NCBI GenBank assembly: GCA_009760855.2
Contig: WPIO01000145.1
Location: 461,001 to 521,000 of the forward strand
Direction: 5' to 3'
DNA length: 60,000 nucleotides
DNA from: Cristatella mucedo
Taxonomy: Eukaryota; Bryozoa; Phylactolaemata; Cristatellidae
A model generated the notes under the pieces. The model was not told the origin of the DNA. It saw only the letters and a program-made list of their open reading frames with translations, and made no database searches. Shown here piece after piece: positions 40,301 through 50,539 of this stretch. Position 1 is the first letter of the stretch; the number at the start of each line of letters is the position of its first letter. The position numbers and the translations under genes are program-made.

Positions 40301-42479
40301 AGGAGCGATAGGCGAGTATTTTTTTTCTTTTTTGAAGAGTCGTTGCGTGCGCCCATCATGCAAACGGGACCAGTCGAGAACGCCTTCGACTTGGGAGCAA
40401 AGCAGAACTTACGCGAGATCTTCGGCGACCGGCGTGCACTGTGGTGCATACCCGTGTGGTCGAGTAAAGGCGACGGCATTCACTTCACCAGTCGCTGTGT
40501 GTCTGGCCCTGTGCCACCGCCGGGCTACGACTCTACCGAGTCAGAGTCCACTCCGTGAGTCTGCACCCCCTCGCCTCGACGCAGAGGCAGCCCAGCCCAC
40601 TCTGAAAGATTACGCTCTTGCCACAGCTGCCTGAAGCTGCTTGCAGCTGCTGCCCCTGCATGTGCTGCTGCTTGCTTGCCCGATAGGACGTGCCTCTCGT
40701 GTTTTGTGGTGAAAGCTTAGTGCTGTGATAGCTAGCATGCACAGCTGTTTGTCTGGCTGCTCTACATTTACGACTGCTTGGCGATTTAGTCAGTCGCAGT
40801 GCCCTAGTTGTACTGCTTACTCAGTAAACACTGGATCTTCACTAAGCGAAGCGTTGGAGCTAGCATTTCTATGCATGTCCGAGCATTTTTGTGCATACGT
40901 GTATGTATATGTGTGTGTGTACAAGTGGTTGTGGGGCTGTGTAGTGGTTGTGGGGTTGTATATCTACCTGGTTTGTCGGGGGGGGGGGGGGCGTTGCCTA
41001 ATGCACCGATTAAGTTTTGCTTGTGTTTGCCTGGTTCAGAGTCAGCTGTGCCCATCGTGGCTTGCCTGTTGCTGTGCAATGTATGAGCACTTTAAACTCC
41101 CTCTGTAGCTTGTCCTTTCCTTGTTCCAAGATTCGAGGTCTTGATATCGTCGGGAAAATGTGTTCTAATTGTACTCCCAAGTGTAGCCATAACGATTACC
41201 CGAGTTAATCACCTCTGATTTGTCTCGTGCCTTGTTGCCCTGCTGGGGCTGCATCTGCTTGTCAAGAGACCGCAGTCTAGTAGGATCCAACACAAAGCAG
41301 TGACCAGGGCAATGCGTCCTGCCCAACAGGATCGCTTGCACTCGGTGAGCATGTCCTTCTTCCAAAGTAGGTCTATGTTTGCCAGCCACCTAGTTATGCT
41401 GCAGTCACTTGTCTTGAATCATTGACCGCCATTTGGTTAAGGTTTCCTTATATTCTACAAAAGATTTAAATGTCTGGTTTGGTCTTGTCAATTGAACTGC
41501 AGGCATAGCCTTCCTAGCTCAATATCGTTAAGGGAAATGAATTTTTGGGGGCTACTGAACTTTGACCTTACCACAGCTAACAAATCGTGGCATGGGATAC
41601 AATCCCTCAAATCCTTTGGTGACCGTGCATTTAGTTCGTATGCGCCCAAAGCCTGGAACTTCCTCCCGACTTGTGTCAGAACATCCCCTGACCTGACCAC
41701 ATTTAAAAAGAACTTAAAAACACACCTATTTAGGACGGCATTTAGTGGGTCCCTGTGATTCGTCCCTCATGTGCTTATGCGTGCTGACACTGTGCATGCT
41801 GCCACTAACCACATTTGCATGCTGACCCTGTGCATGTCACCCCTAACCATGTTATTCATTTTGTTTGTTTTTCAAGCATGATTTTACTTACCATTTAATT
41901 GAATTTCTCTTTGCAGCAAATGTAAAGCACTTAGAGAGAGATTAAGTTCTCTGAGGGCGCTTTATCAAGTGCATTATTATTTTATTATTATCCCTGGGGG
42001 GCATGCTCTCTGCAATTGAGCCCAGGCCTCAAGCACACTGCAGGCAAACCTCCGAGCCCGACTCCAGTTTCTTCACCACTGAAAAACTCTTCCTCATCCT
42101 CCTCCTAACTCCTCCTGGAATATCTCGAATTCCCTCATGGAGTCGCCTGGGGGTAAATGATTCGCCAGACGATTCGTCCTCCTGCCCGTCTGCAGGCCTT
42201 CGGTCGAGTCAGGCATGCTAGTACCTGCTAGGCCACACTGTTCTGCCAGCATGGACGTCGCTGCTGCCATTGGTTTGCTCAGCTGAGTGGCAGCACGCAA
42301 CAAGATCGCTCACTCTTTCTCTCTCTCTCTCTCACTCTTTCTTTCCCTGTCTGCTTTGCAGTAGCACGGCCGACGGCAACGATTACGGAGTCTCGACGAC
42401 TCATCAGAAGGCACGGACGCAGTCGGCTATCAGCCAGAGCAGTGACGCCGGCCTACTCCGCTCCGTGGTCGTGGTATGA
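28926..42479 (+). CDS. DHHC palmitoyltransferase, ZDHHC2/15/20-like
   Basis: Exons: 28926-29040, 29124-29156, 29920-30014, 30576-30696, 30908-30983, 35152-35184, 35294-35414, 39674-39818, 40338-40554, 42362-42479. Total 1074 bases, 357 residues, with every phase matching. It transfers palmitate from palmitoyl-CoA to protein cysteines at the Golgi/plasma membrane. TM1 ends in GWSYYAYVV. TM2 is YLIVYHVLLLMFLWSW. The Cys-rich domain (YCEKC...KPDRAHHCSTC) leads to DHHC at residues 153-156, and the catalytic Cys156 has the same number as, to my recollection, in ZDHHC20. TM3 follows INNCVGF and TM4 ends in FGYH. NNSTQE stands in the TTxE position and NLREIFGD matches the PaCCT-type motif. The last exon adds 38 residues (from STADGNDYG to VVVV). 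The 33-bp DHHC exon sits between a 4.2-kb and a short intron. Very secure as a family; the paralogue is not resolved. Confidence 0.92.
31020..31060. repeat. C-rich low-complexity tract
   Basis: Repeats of cttgccccc just after exon 5 of the palmitoyltransferase. Confidence 0.6.
31330..31458 (+). mobile_element. SINE-B, 5'-truncated
   Basis: Starts near gattgccacagagagggttcgattcctgc (B box gggttcgattcc). Continues gtgggcgatcctttattgcccactgcaagcgg and ends with the SINE-B tail (ctatacaaaggaagcagttaaatctgct). In intron 5. Confidence 0.75.
31475..31620. repeat. (TA)n, (TG)n and (CG)n simple repeats
   Basis: AT dinucleotides at about 31475-31532, (TG)17 at 31570-31603, then alternating gcgcgcgctcgcgcgcg to 31620. 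Open frames here are artefacts. Confidence 0.95.
32120..32272. repeat. Duplicated 32-bp unit with (GT)n/(TA)n
   Basis: actttggttttcgtttgtaa plus agtgttgtgtgt occurs at about 32120-32151 and again at about 32177-32208. Each copy is followed by GT or TA dinucleotides. Confidence 0.85.
32273..33295 (+). mobile_element. LINE RT C-terminus and 3' end (young copy)
   Basis: The frame from 32304 encodes the RT thumb and C-terminal region (NLGAIFQSDLSLDDHIS, LDKDTTSKLVHAFVTSR, QNSAARLVCREHRS). It is about 93% alike to the copy at 37.3-38.7 kb by eye. A short tandem duplication near 32733-32787 shifts the frame and the C-terminus resumes in the next frame. The tail contains a (GA)n expansion. In intron 5. 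Confidence 0.9.
33193..33249. repeat. (GA)n expansion in the LINE tail stem
   Basis: Other copies read cctagagagagatt here. This one has about 28 GA units between gtgcctaga and gattgagttctctgaggg. Confidence 0.95.
33600..34045 (+). mobile_element. Older LINE 3' end
   Basis: Diverged C-terminal scraps ([24 protein letters not shown]), 3' UTR with a small (ttcat)n expansion at 33943-33960, then tail hairpin and ATT-rich end. Confidence 0.8.
34046..35151. other. Remainder of ZDHHC intron 5
   Basis: No exon or element recognised up to the acceptor tgtgttccag at 35142-35151. Confidence 0.4.
36180..36640 (-). pseudogene. Tc1-like transposase relic
   Basis: Minus-strand reading, from high to low coordinates: VKFGSGVLLWGC (36584-36619), LQQDNDPKN (36470-36499) with a catalytic Asp, then SPDLNP (about 36369-36388) followed by a one-base slip before the expected IENLWNALK-like sequence (seen as the frameshifted tcgaaaacctttggaatgctttga). 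These are the DDE-region blocks of Tc1/mariner transposases. Stops and frameshifts show it is dead. No terminal inverted repeats were found. In intron 7 of the palmitoyltransferase. Confidence 0.8.
36641..37290. other. ZDHHC intron 7 sequence, nothing recognised
   Basis: Short frames on both strands show no motif. Confidence 0.35.
37291..38690 (-). mobile_element. LINE RT domain and 3' end (youngest copy)
   Basis: From 38690 downward: the RT motif AAIDTIDHKVLLERLSSRLG with its conserved Asp, then ALQWFRSYLSGR, then GVPLGSVLGPVLF and YADDTQLYL. The frame 38477-37467 is open for 336 codons to the C-terminus. The 3' UTR, tail hairpin and (ATT)n follow, ending at 37291. One stop after VNGQR and a 5' truncation make it non-autonomous. 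Motifs place it in the L2/CR1 part of the non-LTR retrotransposons. In intron 7 of the palmitoyltransferase, antisense to it. Confidence 0.92.
38691..39673. other. End of ZDHHC intron 7
   Basis: Nothing recognised before the acceptor ttccttttgtag at 39662-39673. Confidence 0.4.
40978..40992. repeat. Poly-G tract
   Basis: About 14 G within ZDHHC intron 9. Confidence 0.9.
41600..41995 (+). mobile_element. LINE 3' end in ZDHHC intron 9
   Basis: LKSFGDRAFSSYAPKAWN and [18 protein letters not shown], 3' UTR, tail hairpin and (ATT)n. Very similar to the 32.9-kb copy. Confidence 0.88.
42362..42479 (+). CDS. ZDHHC terminal exon 10
   Basis: The acceptor lies after (CT)n and ctgctttgcag. One base completes the proline codon begun by exon 9, then 38 Ser/Gln/Thr-rich residues and TGA. 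If exon 9 is not spliced, the protein ends at the TGA inside its own donor (40556-40558). Confidence 0.7.
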
Positions 42480-43365
42480 GAGATAGCCGACGACGTCCGC
42501 AGCCTCGTGTTCACGGTCCCGGTACGTGCCGCTGCTGCCGCCACGAGCCCTGACGAAGCGGTGCATTGCATCGGCAGCAGCCACCGATCGGCTTCCTCGA
42601 TCCCCATGAGGCCTCGAGCTGGGGTGGCGGAGACGTTCCTTGACCGACCCGGATGTGTGCCTGTGCTCTGCGCATGTCCGGTCACTGCACCTACTGCCGT
42701 TGTTGTTGTTGAGCGGCCCACCAGAGCTTTTTCCACCACTGCCGCACGGTGACTGCTCTGACTGCTGCATGTCTTACCTGAGCACCCTCTCTCTGGCCCC
42801 GCCATTGCCGTGGCTGCGCTAGCAGTGAGTGTGCCGCCGTAGCTGCGGGCTTACGCTAGTGCAAGCAGTCAGCGGTCACTTCCTCAAAGTCCTCGGGCTG
42901 TTGATTTTGTTGCAACAGTGTTCGTGTTGTATTCCTAGGAGCCACTGGGTCACTTTGACAGCACCTGGCAAATGTGCTGGCTTCCGAGACTACCACCTCG
43001 CACGGCAATGAGACAATGGACGCTGCGATGAGGCACCGCAGTGCGTGTGCACTCGCGATCTTGCGTGGTAGTGCGATTGTGCGTGTGTTTGTGTGTGTGT
43101 GCGTGCGAGCTTGTTTGTGCATCTTTTTGTATGTGTTGTGTGATTCAAGTATGGGTGTGCTTGTACGTGTGTGTGCATGTACCTTTGCGTATGTGTGTTT
43201 GCTGGCTAGCACGTGCAATTCATTCCGGTGCCACTGCACGGCAAGGTTGCTGAACCTCGATGACCGGATGCCTCTGTCCACCAGACGACGTGCTTCAATT
43301 GTCTGAACATGTACCGGTCTCAGAATTGTGATATGTTACGGTTGCCACTTTGCTTTTGATGCCAG

Positions 43366-43556
43366 ATGTGCCAAGTGGAGCTTGTGGGAAAGCTTGTGGT
43401 GGAGCCTCTTTGCTTAAGTGGGTTGCAGCTGGTATCGGCTGTCTTGCTGCTGGGTTTGCCGGTGTGCTGACCCAGTTCTTCATATGGGGGGCTTCACTTT
43501 GCCCAGTGTGCTGTGAATTTTATATCAAGCGTTCCTCTGACTGCGTCGGCTACTGA
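43366..43556 (+). CDS. Orphan terminal exon with one membrane helix (tentative)
   Basis: A good acceptor (cttttgatgccag) opens a frame in phase 1. It begins DVPSGACGKACGG, has a hydrophobic helix (WVAAGIGCLAAGFAGVLTQFF), a cysteine pair (CPVCC) and a TGA at 43554-43556. I do not recognise it. ZDHHC exon 8 ends in the same phase, exon 9 does not, so it might be an alternative end of that gene, an exon of an unseen gene, or chance. Confidence 0.25.
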
Positions 43557-43957
43557 AGCCTCAGCTATGCTCAATGTGTGCCTGAATGCTGCTATGCCGG
43601 TGTCGCCGGTTCCAAGATGGGCCTGCTCCTGCTGCATGTGGCAGACGAACCTGTGAGCTGTGATACCAAATAGCCACCGGACATGCCTGCAGTCTCTGTC
43701 GTCTTTGTGGAAGGCGAGCAGATTCGCCGATTTCAGCTTTATGATTCGATTTATTTTTCCCTTCAGGGTATCTTATTATTTAGGCTAGGTCATGTTGCGA
43801 CGTAAGGTGTCGGCTGGCGCTGTCTGTCGATGGATTCTTCTTTGAGAACTTTCTGAAGAGGCCACACGAAAGGATGTCGTGCATCCCGTACCTGGTAATG
43901 AAGTGAGCAGCAGTCATAGAACGAACGAGTAGGAAAAGCTCAGGTAGTCTCTTGAAC

Positions 43958-43963
43958 AATAAA
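43958..43963 (+). terminator. Polyadenylation signal candidate
   Basis: AATAAA about 1.5 kb after the ZDHHC exon 10 stop and 0.4 kb after the orphan exon. Confidence 0.35.
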
Positions 43964-44114
43964 GCAGAGCTTCAGTTCGTGTCGTCGCTTATATGTTGAT
44001 CCTCGGGTTTATTGTTACCCTAAATGTTCGCGTTTTAGATGCTAAACGTTTGGGTCAGCCCGTGAATAACAAGCCAAGAAAGGCTTATCCCGGGTAACCT
44101 GCTCCGAAGTGTCC

Positions 44115-44215
44115 CAAGGGGGTTGAGGTGCTCACCTTTGACTCCTTCAGCATATGTGAAGCGCCTGTGTAGAGATTAAGTTCTTTTAGGGTGCTATCCA
44201 CATCAATTTTATTAT
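44115..44215 (+). mobile_element. SINE-A, degenerate
   Basis: ggttgaggtgctcacc, catatgtgaagcgcctgtgtagagattaagttcttttagggtgct, then an ATT-rich end. Confidence 0.6.
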
Positions 44216-46383
44216 ATTATTAAGCAAGTGGCTTGCATCAGCAGATTAACTTGAGCTAAAATCTTCGCTGATGCAGAAGTGCTCATTGGTTCGTCAAGGA
44301 TATCTTTAGAGTAATGCGAATGCAGGTGCTAGCAAGCTTCGAACAAGAAACGAGCCTTAGTTTTACAAAGCTGACCCTCATCAACACAGTGTGTAGCATC
44401 TGATACGTGCATATGGCTTAGCAGAGCTAGTCACTGATCGTAACTTGGTTTATCGTCTTCAATTCCTTGGCAATGTCGGAGCGGGCCAACTGACATTAAC
44501 CACTAATCCGTTGCCTGGCTAAGAAACTTGAAAAAGCTTATGGTTGTGCAAAATAATCCTGCTCCTGTGTTAAGCATCTAGTCAATTATTCTTTAGAAAG
44601 ATTATAGGAAGAAGGCATCTAAAAGATAGTCGCTTTCGCTTATGTTCTCGGGCTAGCGATAGAGACTCGTACATAATTCTTGACAATTTTATCACTAGGC
44701 TCGAAACTAGTGAGTGCACTTGCTCCTCCGGCTTTTTGCGTCATGGTGTTCGCTATAGAATTGTAGGTGTTAGTGGAAAAAAGAAACATGACTTACCGCT
44801 ATTACTGGCACGATTTTAATCTGTAAAGCCTCATGAAATCAGATACGTTTTGAAAGCTGAAGTGTTAAAAGAAGATCTGATTAATCTGGCTTGGCATTGA
44901 TGGGTAGCTTATTTTTCACCCTAGATAAATTTGGGTGATGATTTTTTCTCTAGATTATACGTGTATATCGAGTCTGTTTGTGCCAGTGTTTTTAGAGGCG
45001 TGAACGCCCATTAGTTTCTGTCCCTGAAAAATCTTATTCCTCTTTGGTATTTGTGGCTTCAAAGTATTTTTAAGTTTTTGCAGGCCAGCCTGCACGATGT
45101 GCCGAACCCAAGCTACGTGCCGAGACAGTGCGAGTGCCGAACCCGAGCCATGCTCCAAACCTGAGCTCGAACCTGAGCGATGTGCCCCCTACACTAAAAA
45201 CACTAAAAAACAAAAACACGTTCGTTCTAAAAACACGTTCGTTCGTGCCGAATCCGCTACCTGCTTTCCTTCTTGATATATTTTTGCCCCTTGCCTTTGC
45301 ACTAGTGGTCTCGTGGCGCTTTCTTATAACGATTACGACCACTAAGCTTTTTTGCTAAACTTGTTGCCAGTGTGCACTAGTCAGACGTAAATTTAGACAA
45401 CGCGATTGTTGGTTGGTGTCAGCTTTACCGGCTGTCTAGCCATTTAGGCAATCTCGTTGATTGATGAAGACGTGAAAAATTGATTCGACAAGAAATTTCA
45501 ACTTGCTTGACAGTTTTTAAAATCTTCCTTGGGTAAGAATCTCTATAAGCTAATGTTTTACTACAACCAGCTTGCTACGGTTAGTCGAACTACATCTATA
45601 TCTAACAATTGGTTTATCGGGAAATGTATGCTTGCTCCCCCAATTGGTCAAATTTAGCTTAATTTGAACTCTTGGAATAACGGATTCCTAGGAACGTGAG
45701 CTTACTCAATCGTTTGTTATCGTGAATATCTACATAAAGCGTTCAGCAAGACAATATGGTTTAGCTTCCAGTGCGATTGGGTCAACTAGTGACCGGTCAA
45801 AAATGAGAAAAGCTCATTTGTGATAAAGCTAAATATAGTCTTGGACGAGTATATGATCAAATAACAGTTTATTTCAGGAATGAGACTGGTGATTTGTCGT
45901 TAACTTGCAGCTTCGCAGACTTTAGTCGAATGATATTCGGCTAATAATTTACAAAACCGGACTGGTTAGTGGTTCACGAATCTTTTGGTCATATAACAGT
46001 TTACTAACGATGTGAAAAGTTTTATGGTTCTGTTTTTCTGCCTGAGACACTCTTGAAAGACCGTGACTCAAAAGCTGCTCGTGAGCCAAGCCGCGAAATG
46101 TTTCTTAGTGTTACTCTGCGACTTCAAACTTGTGGTTACGCAATTGCTGCTTAAAGTTTGCTTTACTTTTCGATGTGGGCTTTGACAGTAGAGTCATCGG
46201 GAGTCTCCGGGTGCTGTCACACTTTTTGATGGTATGGAATGTGCATGGATAAAGAGATCTCAACTGAACCGGCATTTATCCCACAGCGAAGTTTCACGTA
46301 ATGACAATTGATAGAACCATCGTTGTGCAAGCAGCCATAAGCAACAATGGCCACTTTAACTTGCTGTAAATGAGTTGATTTTT
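44216..46383. other. Intergenic, nothing recognised
   Basis: A locally repetitive stretch at 45100-45250 alternates gccgaacc(c) and aacctgagc units. The 16-mer aaaaacacgttcgttc occurs twice at about 45210-45245. No gene seen. Confidence 0.35.
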
Positions 46384-46490
46384 AATAATAATAATAATAA
46401 TGTTAATGCACTTGTTAGAGCGCCCTCAAAGAACTCAATCTCTCTCTAGGCCCCTTACATTTGCTGCAAAGGGAAATGCAATTGAGTGGT
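46384..46490 (-). mobile_element. LINE 3'-tail stub
   Basis: (AAT)n, complement of the tail hairpin, and ttacatttgctgcaaaggg. Confidence 0.7.
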
Positions 46491-47510
46491 TTTTTTTTTG
46501 TTTGGCCCCGACTCTCTTGGGCAGTCGAGGTATGGTATTTGACTCGGTATATCAAAAAGGGAATCGCTTAAAATCAACATATTCAAAGCTATTCTTTGCA
46601 AAAATGCATACCCCTTAGCAGATGCAGGACACTTGGCTGCTCATGTAATTAACCTAAAATATATGCTGAAAAATAATTACATTTCAGAATTAAACAAGAA
46701 ATCATAGCATCAAGTTCGATGACGCTTTAGCACCCCATAACAATACTTTTAAGCTGACCACGCTGCAATCTCGAGGTTTAGTACAAGCAGTATCTATACC
46801 AAATTTCATGCTGATCGTTTGAGTAGTAGTTGAGTTCCGGAATTTACAAACATCAAGGATGACAGCAAAATACGAGCTTCTGCAATAGCTAGATATTAGC
46901 ACAAAGGCGAAACTCAATATGCCCAAACCGGATAAACTCGACCCTCATAAATGTTCGACCAAATACGAGCGAACGTTTATTTGAGTTTCGGTTTATTTTT
47001 GACAATTAGCTTACATGCGATACTTGCACGATGCAAGGACAGTCTGCTTGAAAAGCGATTGGCTAGAGTTAGCACCACTTACTTAGGCACTAGCATGCAA
47101 TAAGCTAGGCGGGCTGCATTGCGATTCGCTGGAGTTTGTAGCTTCTGGCTAAGCATTCGATGCGCTCTTCAGACCTACTTTTAGCGTTAACGCTTGCTCA
47201 TGCAACTGAGGCAGAAATGAGAGCATAGTCAGCTCAGTTCATCCGATGGAGGTGATGGATGGTAAGTGAGGCACAGTCGACGGTACCATCATCGATTACT
47301 GCGATAAATGCAGCATACATTAAGCTGCCTAACGGAACGAGCCACGATAAAAATCCAGTATCGCAGTAAAAACCTCGCACCTGAACGCCGGCTTAACATT
47401 TCGCCTGAATATAAACATGCGGCTGTTGACAATAACGCGCTCTTTTTAGACGGGTAGCGAGCCATATATATACATATATATATGTGCGTGCTTTCCTGTG
47501 TGTATGTGTA
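46491..47510. other. Intergenic with one weak repeat
   Basis: About 47095-47170 resembles 51665-51745 (shared ggagtt.gtagcttctgg..aagca). Otherwise nothing is recognised. Confidence 0.3.
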
Positions 47511-48000
47511 TACAGTCAGCCCCCAACTTACGACGGCTAGACTTACGAAAATTCGGAGATACGAGCTCTGCCACGGTCACCAACAATAATCGAAAATCAA
47601 AAATTTATCTGTGAAGACATTCAAAATCCAAACGCGGTCAGTAGATTTGATATCGCTGCAACCAGTCACGAGGGTTTAGAGGATGGTGGAGTTGGTAATC
47701 CTCCAGCGATATCGTCGAACTCCTCATCTTCTTCCCAATAGTACAAAATATACTGTACTACAACTACCAGCTTCAATATGCCTAAAAATATTATACACGT
47801 AAGTATATATGATCTCATTTACTTGTTCTTATTTTTATTGTCTTATATATTTGTAAAAAAATGAGTTTTCCTCTGTCTTCGTCAGAACGTATAGTAGTAG
47901 AACGTATCGTATACCATTCTCGATTTATGAAAACTTGACTTATGACAGGTTTTCCGGTCCCTGTTTATTCGTAAGTTGGAAACGGCTTTACGAACATCAC
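47511..48000. mobile_element. Pogo/Tigger-like DNA element relic
   Basis: The left end TA-CAGTCAGCCCCCAACTTACGAC and the near-by gacttacgaaaattcgg resemble Tigger-type termini. The right side has the complement of ccaacttacga (about 47970-47980) and of a cttatgaaaa-like block, so the inverted ends are degenerate. No transposase seen. Confidence 0.4.
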
Positions 48001-48349
48001 ACTGACCTGCAAATGAAATTTTTTTTTAGTTGTTTTTAATTTAGCAGGCTATTTCAAGTAAATTTAGGGATGCTCTTTCAGAATATGTAACCCGTTTAAA
48101 CTCAGCACGACAGTATTTTAATAACTTGCATTTTTATCGTACGATACTTTCACATGCAAGACACATTTTTATGATCGTTTAATAAAAATACATCATATAC
48201 GTTATATGCAATTTAAACATAAATCTTCATTCAGTCAAATGATTTCAAAATGCCTCTTCCTCGTCCTTCTTCTGTGCTCAGCAGCTGGATTGTGGTGCTA
48301 CAGGCTTCAACAGTAATTGGCCATCATGTTAACAATGTTAGGAATGGGC

Positions 48350-48805
48350 ACCCAGACTAAGCATCGTACCACCCTCTTTTCGGAATCTTGTCGTGTACCT
48401 AAGCCTCCATCGAACCTCAAACCTGTGTAGATCTTGCCCTTAGTTCGTATGCTCCAAAAGCCTGAAGTCCCTCTAACTTATGTCACGACGTCCCCTGACT
48501 TGACCACTTGTAAAAAGAAGCTAAAACACGCATCTATTTATCACAGCATTTAGTGGGTCCGTGTGATTCGTCCTTTATGTGCGTATGCGTGCTGACACTG
48601 TGCATGGTGCCACTAACCATACTTGCATGCTGACCCTGTACATGTCACCTCTAACCATGTTATGTTTGTTGCCGTTAAGCAGGCCATCACTAACCATTCC
48701 ATCGTGCTTTCTTTGCCGAAAATGTAAAGTGCCCTGAAAGAAATTGAGTTCTCAGTGAGCGCTATAACAAATTTACTACTAATACTATTAATTATTATTA
48801 TTACT
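48350..48805 (+). mobile_element. LINE 3' end
   Basis: Decayed C-terminal scraps, 3' UTR with gtgctgacactgtgcatg, tail hairpin and (ATT)n at 48781-48812. Confidence 0.8.
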
Positions 48806-48814
48806 ATTATCAAT

Positions 48815-50150
48815 ATTCCAGCGGCCTTGATATCTATGCTCCAGTTCACATATGTGCTGATGGAACTTCTCACCCTGTTCCTCGCTGAATGCTACTACAT
48901 TTGATGGGAAATTGTCAAGGTGAAAGTAAGGTGAAAGTTTAGAAAATATATCTTAACATTCATTCTGCTTCCAAGTGCCGTAGCATTGAATAATGTTCTC
49001 AACGATTCGCGCTTAGTCAATAGACTAGTGATTGCCGAGAAATTTCTTTACCACAAGCTTAAATCCATTCCATGCCTGCAGCCCTAACCCAGTCATTTTC
49101 TATGTAAACTGTGTGTCTTCGAACAATTCCTGACCTGCAAACCAACTAATATGCCATTTTTTATCTTTGCCTCGCTTATTTTCGGAAACTTATCAGTACC
49201 AAAAGGTATCATCGTCTTGGTTCAGAACCTTAACATAATTTTTATTAGTCCAAGCTGTGTGTGCAAGGAAGGAAGTAGCACTTTCTTGCTGTCGACAAGA
49301 GGAGGCTCTCGTAAAACAAAATCCTAGCTGATTAAACAGCCTTTTTTTGTATAGCGACAGAAGAGCCTTTACGGCTATCACCACCGCTTGCAGTGGCAAT
49401 AAAGAATCGCCCACCGCAGGAATCGAACCCACGACCTCGGGAACGAGGTCGTGAAAGCAACCACCTTACCTGGTGTGCCATCACGGCTCACCAAACGTAT
49501 ATTGTCACTCCCAGGCACAAAATGTGTTCACTGTGGCCAGTTTTTCTTTCGGTAAATGAAGAGCTTCAGCGAGGCTATTCCACAGACTTAAAAGCACGGA
49601 TATTTAGTGTAGCCACCTGGAAGTCCAAGCAGAAGGGCAATGACTTTTAAATGGCCACATATCTGCCACTGGTTTTGGTCATACTTGATTTGATCGATAA
49701 GTATCTTAATTTTCCGCAAGTCTCTTTCGTCTGTACATAACGTGCAGCAGTCAACGAGGAAAGTCATTTCTATTGTGAAGTAAAACTCCCTTTGAACTGC
49801 AGTTAAATGAATCAATGAAGAGTCTCTTCTCAGTTGGATCTTGGCGCTTTTTCATTTGGTTAACTAGACATTCGACGTTGCTGCAATAGACTAGCGAATC
49901 CTTTGACGAAACGTATGGAAGAAATCCTGTTTCACGAGGTCTATTTCACGAAATTGTAGTACCAGGTGCAATAAATCTTCTATCTTTGAATCTAGAGCCA
50001 AGGAGTTCAGCCGATTCTTTGGGCAGGTCTGAGGTCTCGTACTAAGTTGTCAAGATAAGATTGTGACATTAGTTTAGGTGTTAGAACATCAAAAGCATCA
50101 TAGTTTTCATCAACGTCACCTTCAGTTGAAGTCGAATCCATATCCATAAT
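48815..50150 (-). pseudogene. Broken copy of a multicopy uncharacterised protein, split by a SINE
   Basis: Minus-strand fragments, N- to C-terminal: SYLDNLVRDL (about 50050), a stretch ending in the 49815-49588 frame (YDQNQWQICGHLKVIALLLG, then GGYTKYPCF), the SINE-B insertion, then LNQDDDTFWY, KFPKISEAKIKNGILVG, AWNGFKLVVKKFLGNH and EEQGEKFHQHICELEHRYQG (about 48840-48900). These blocks match a conserved uncharacterised protein that I recall as multicopy in arthropod and other invertebrate genomes and probably transposon-derived. Many stops and frameshifts, so no function is expected. Confidence 0.7.
49325..49505 (-). mobile_element. SINE-B inside the pseudogene
   Basis: Minus strand: an A-box region near ggtgtgccatcacgg, the B box gggttcgattcctgc, gtgggcgattctttattgcc, gcaagcggtggtgatagcc, gtaaaggctcttctgtcgc and tatacaaaaaaaggctg. 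Well conserved against the copy at 17570. Confidence 0.8.
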
Positions 50151-50539
50151 CCATATCCATGTCGAATCAGTCAACATATCATCAAGTGTAACAGATGGAA
50201 CAGGAGTTCACACCTCATCACTACGTGGTACTGATCGCATCGCAGATGGTAGATTGGTTAGATGCTCAATTTTATGCTTGTTCTTCTTGCTCTTCTCTCA
50301 CGTTATTGATGCTGAAATAAAAATCCGAATCATGGTCCCTTTGTTCTCCAAATCATCGGGTACTCCTAATGGCATGCAAATGTTTGGCCTCTAAGCAATT
50401 GTCTCACTTTCTATACACCCTATATGGAGTCCCTACCTTACCCTGATCTCAGAGTTTGCAACCGGAGTAGGCGTAATAGCACTGTTTGATAAATTGAGTA
50501 TTCGGTACACTCTGCTCTTTTGTCGAAAATCTCCTGCAG
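50151..50539. other. Intergenic, nothing recognised
   Basis: A short direct repeat of atccatatcc lies at about 50137-50160. Confidence 0.3.

Noticed and set aside
40022-40337. Upstream part of the open frame before ZDHHC exon 9, with a strong acceptor at 40289
   Set aside because: That acceptor is out of phase with exon 8 and would add residues absent from the family; acceptor 40337 fits.
42404-42805. 133-codon minus-strand frame
   Set aside because: Antisense to ZDHHC exon 10 and downstream GC-rich sequence; no motif.
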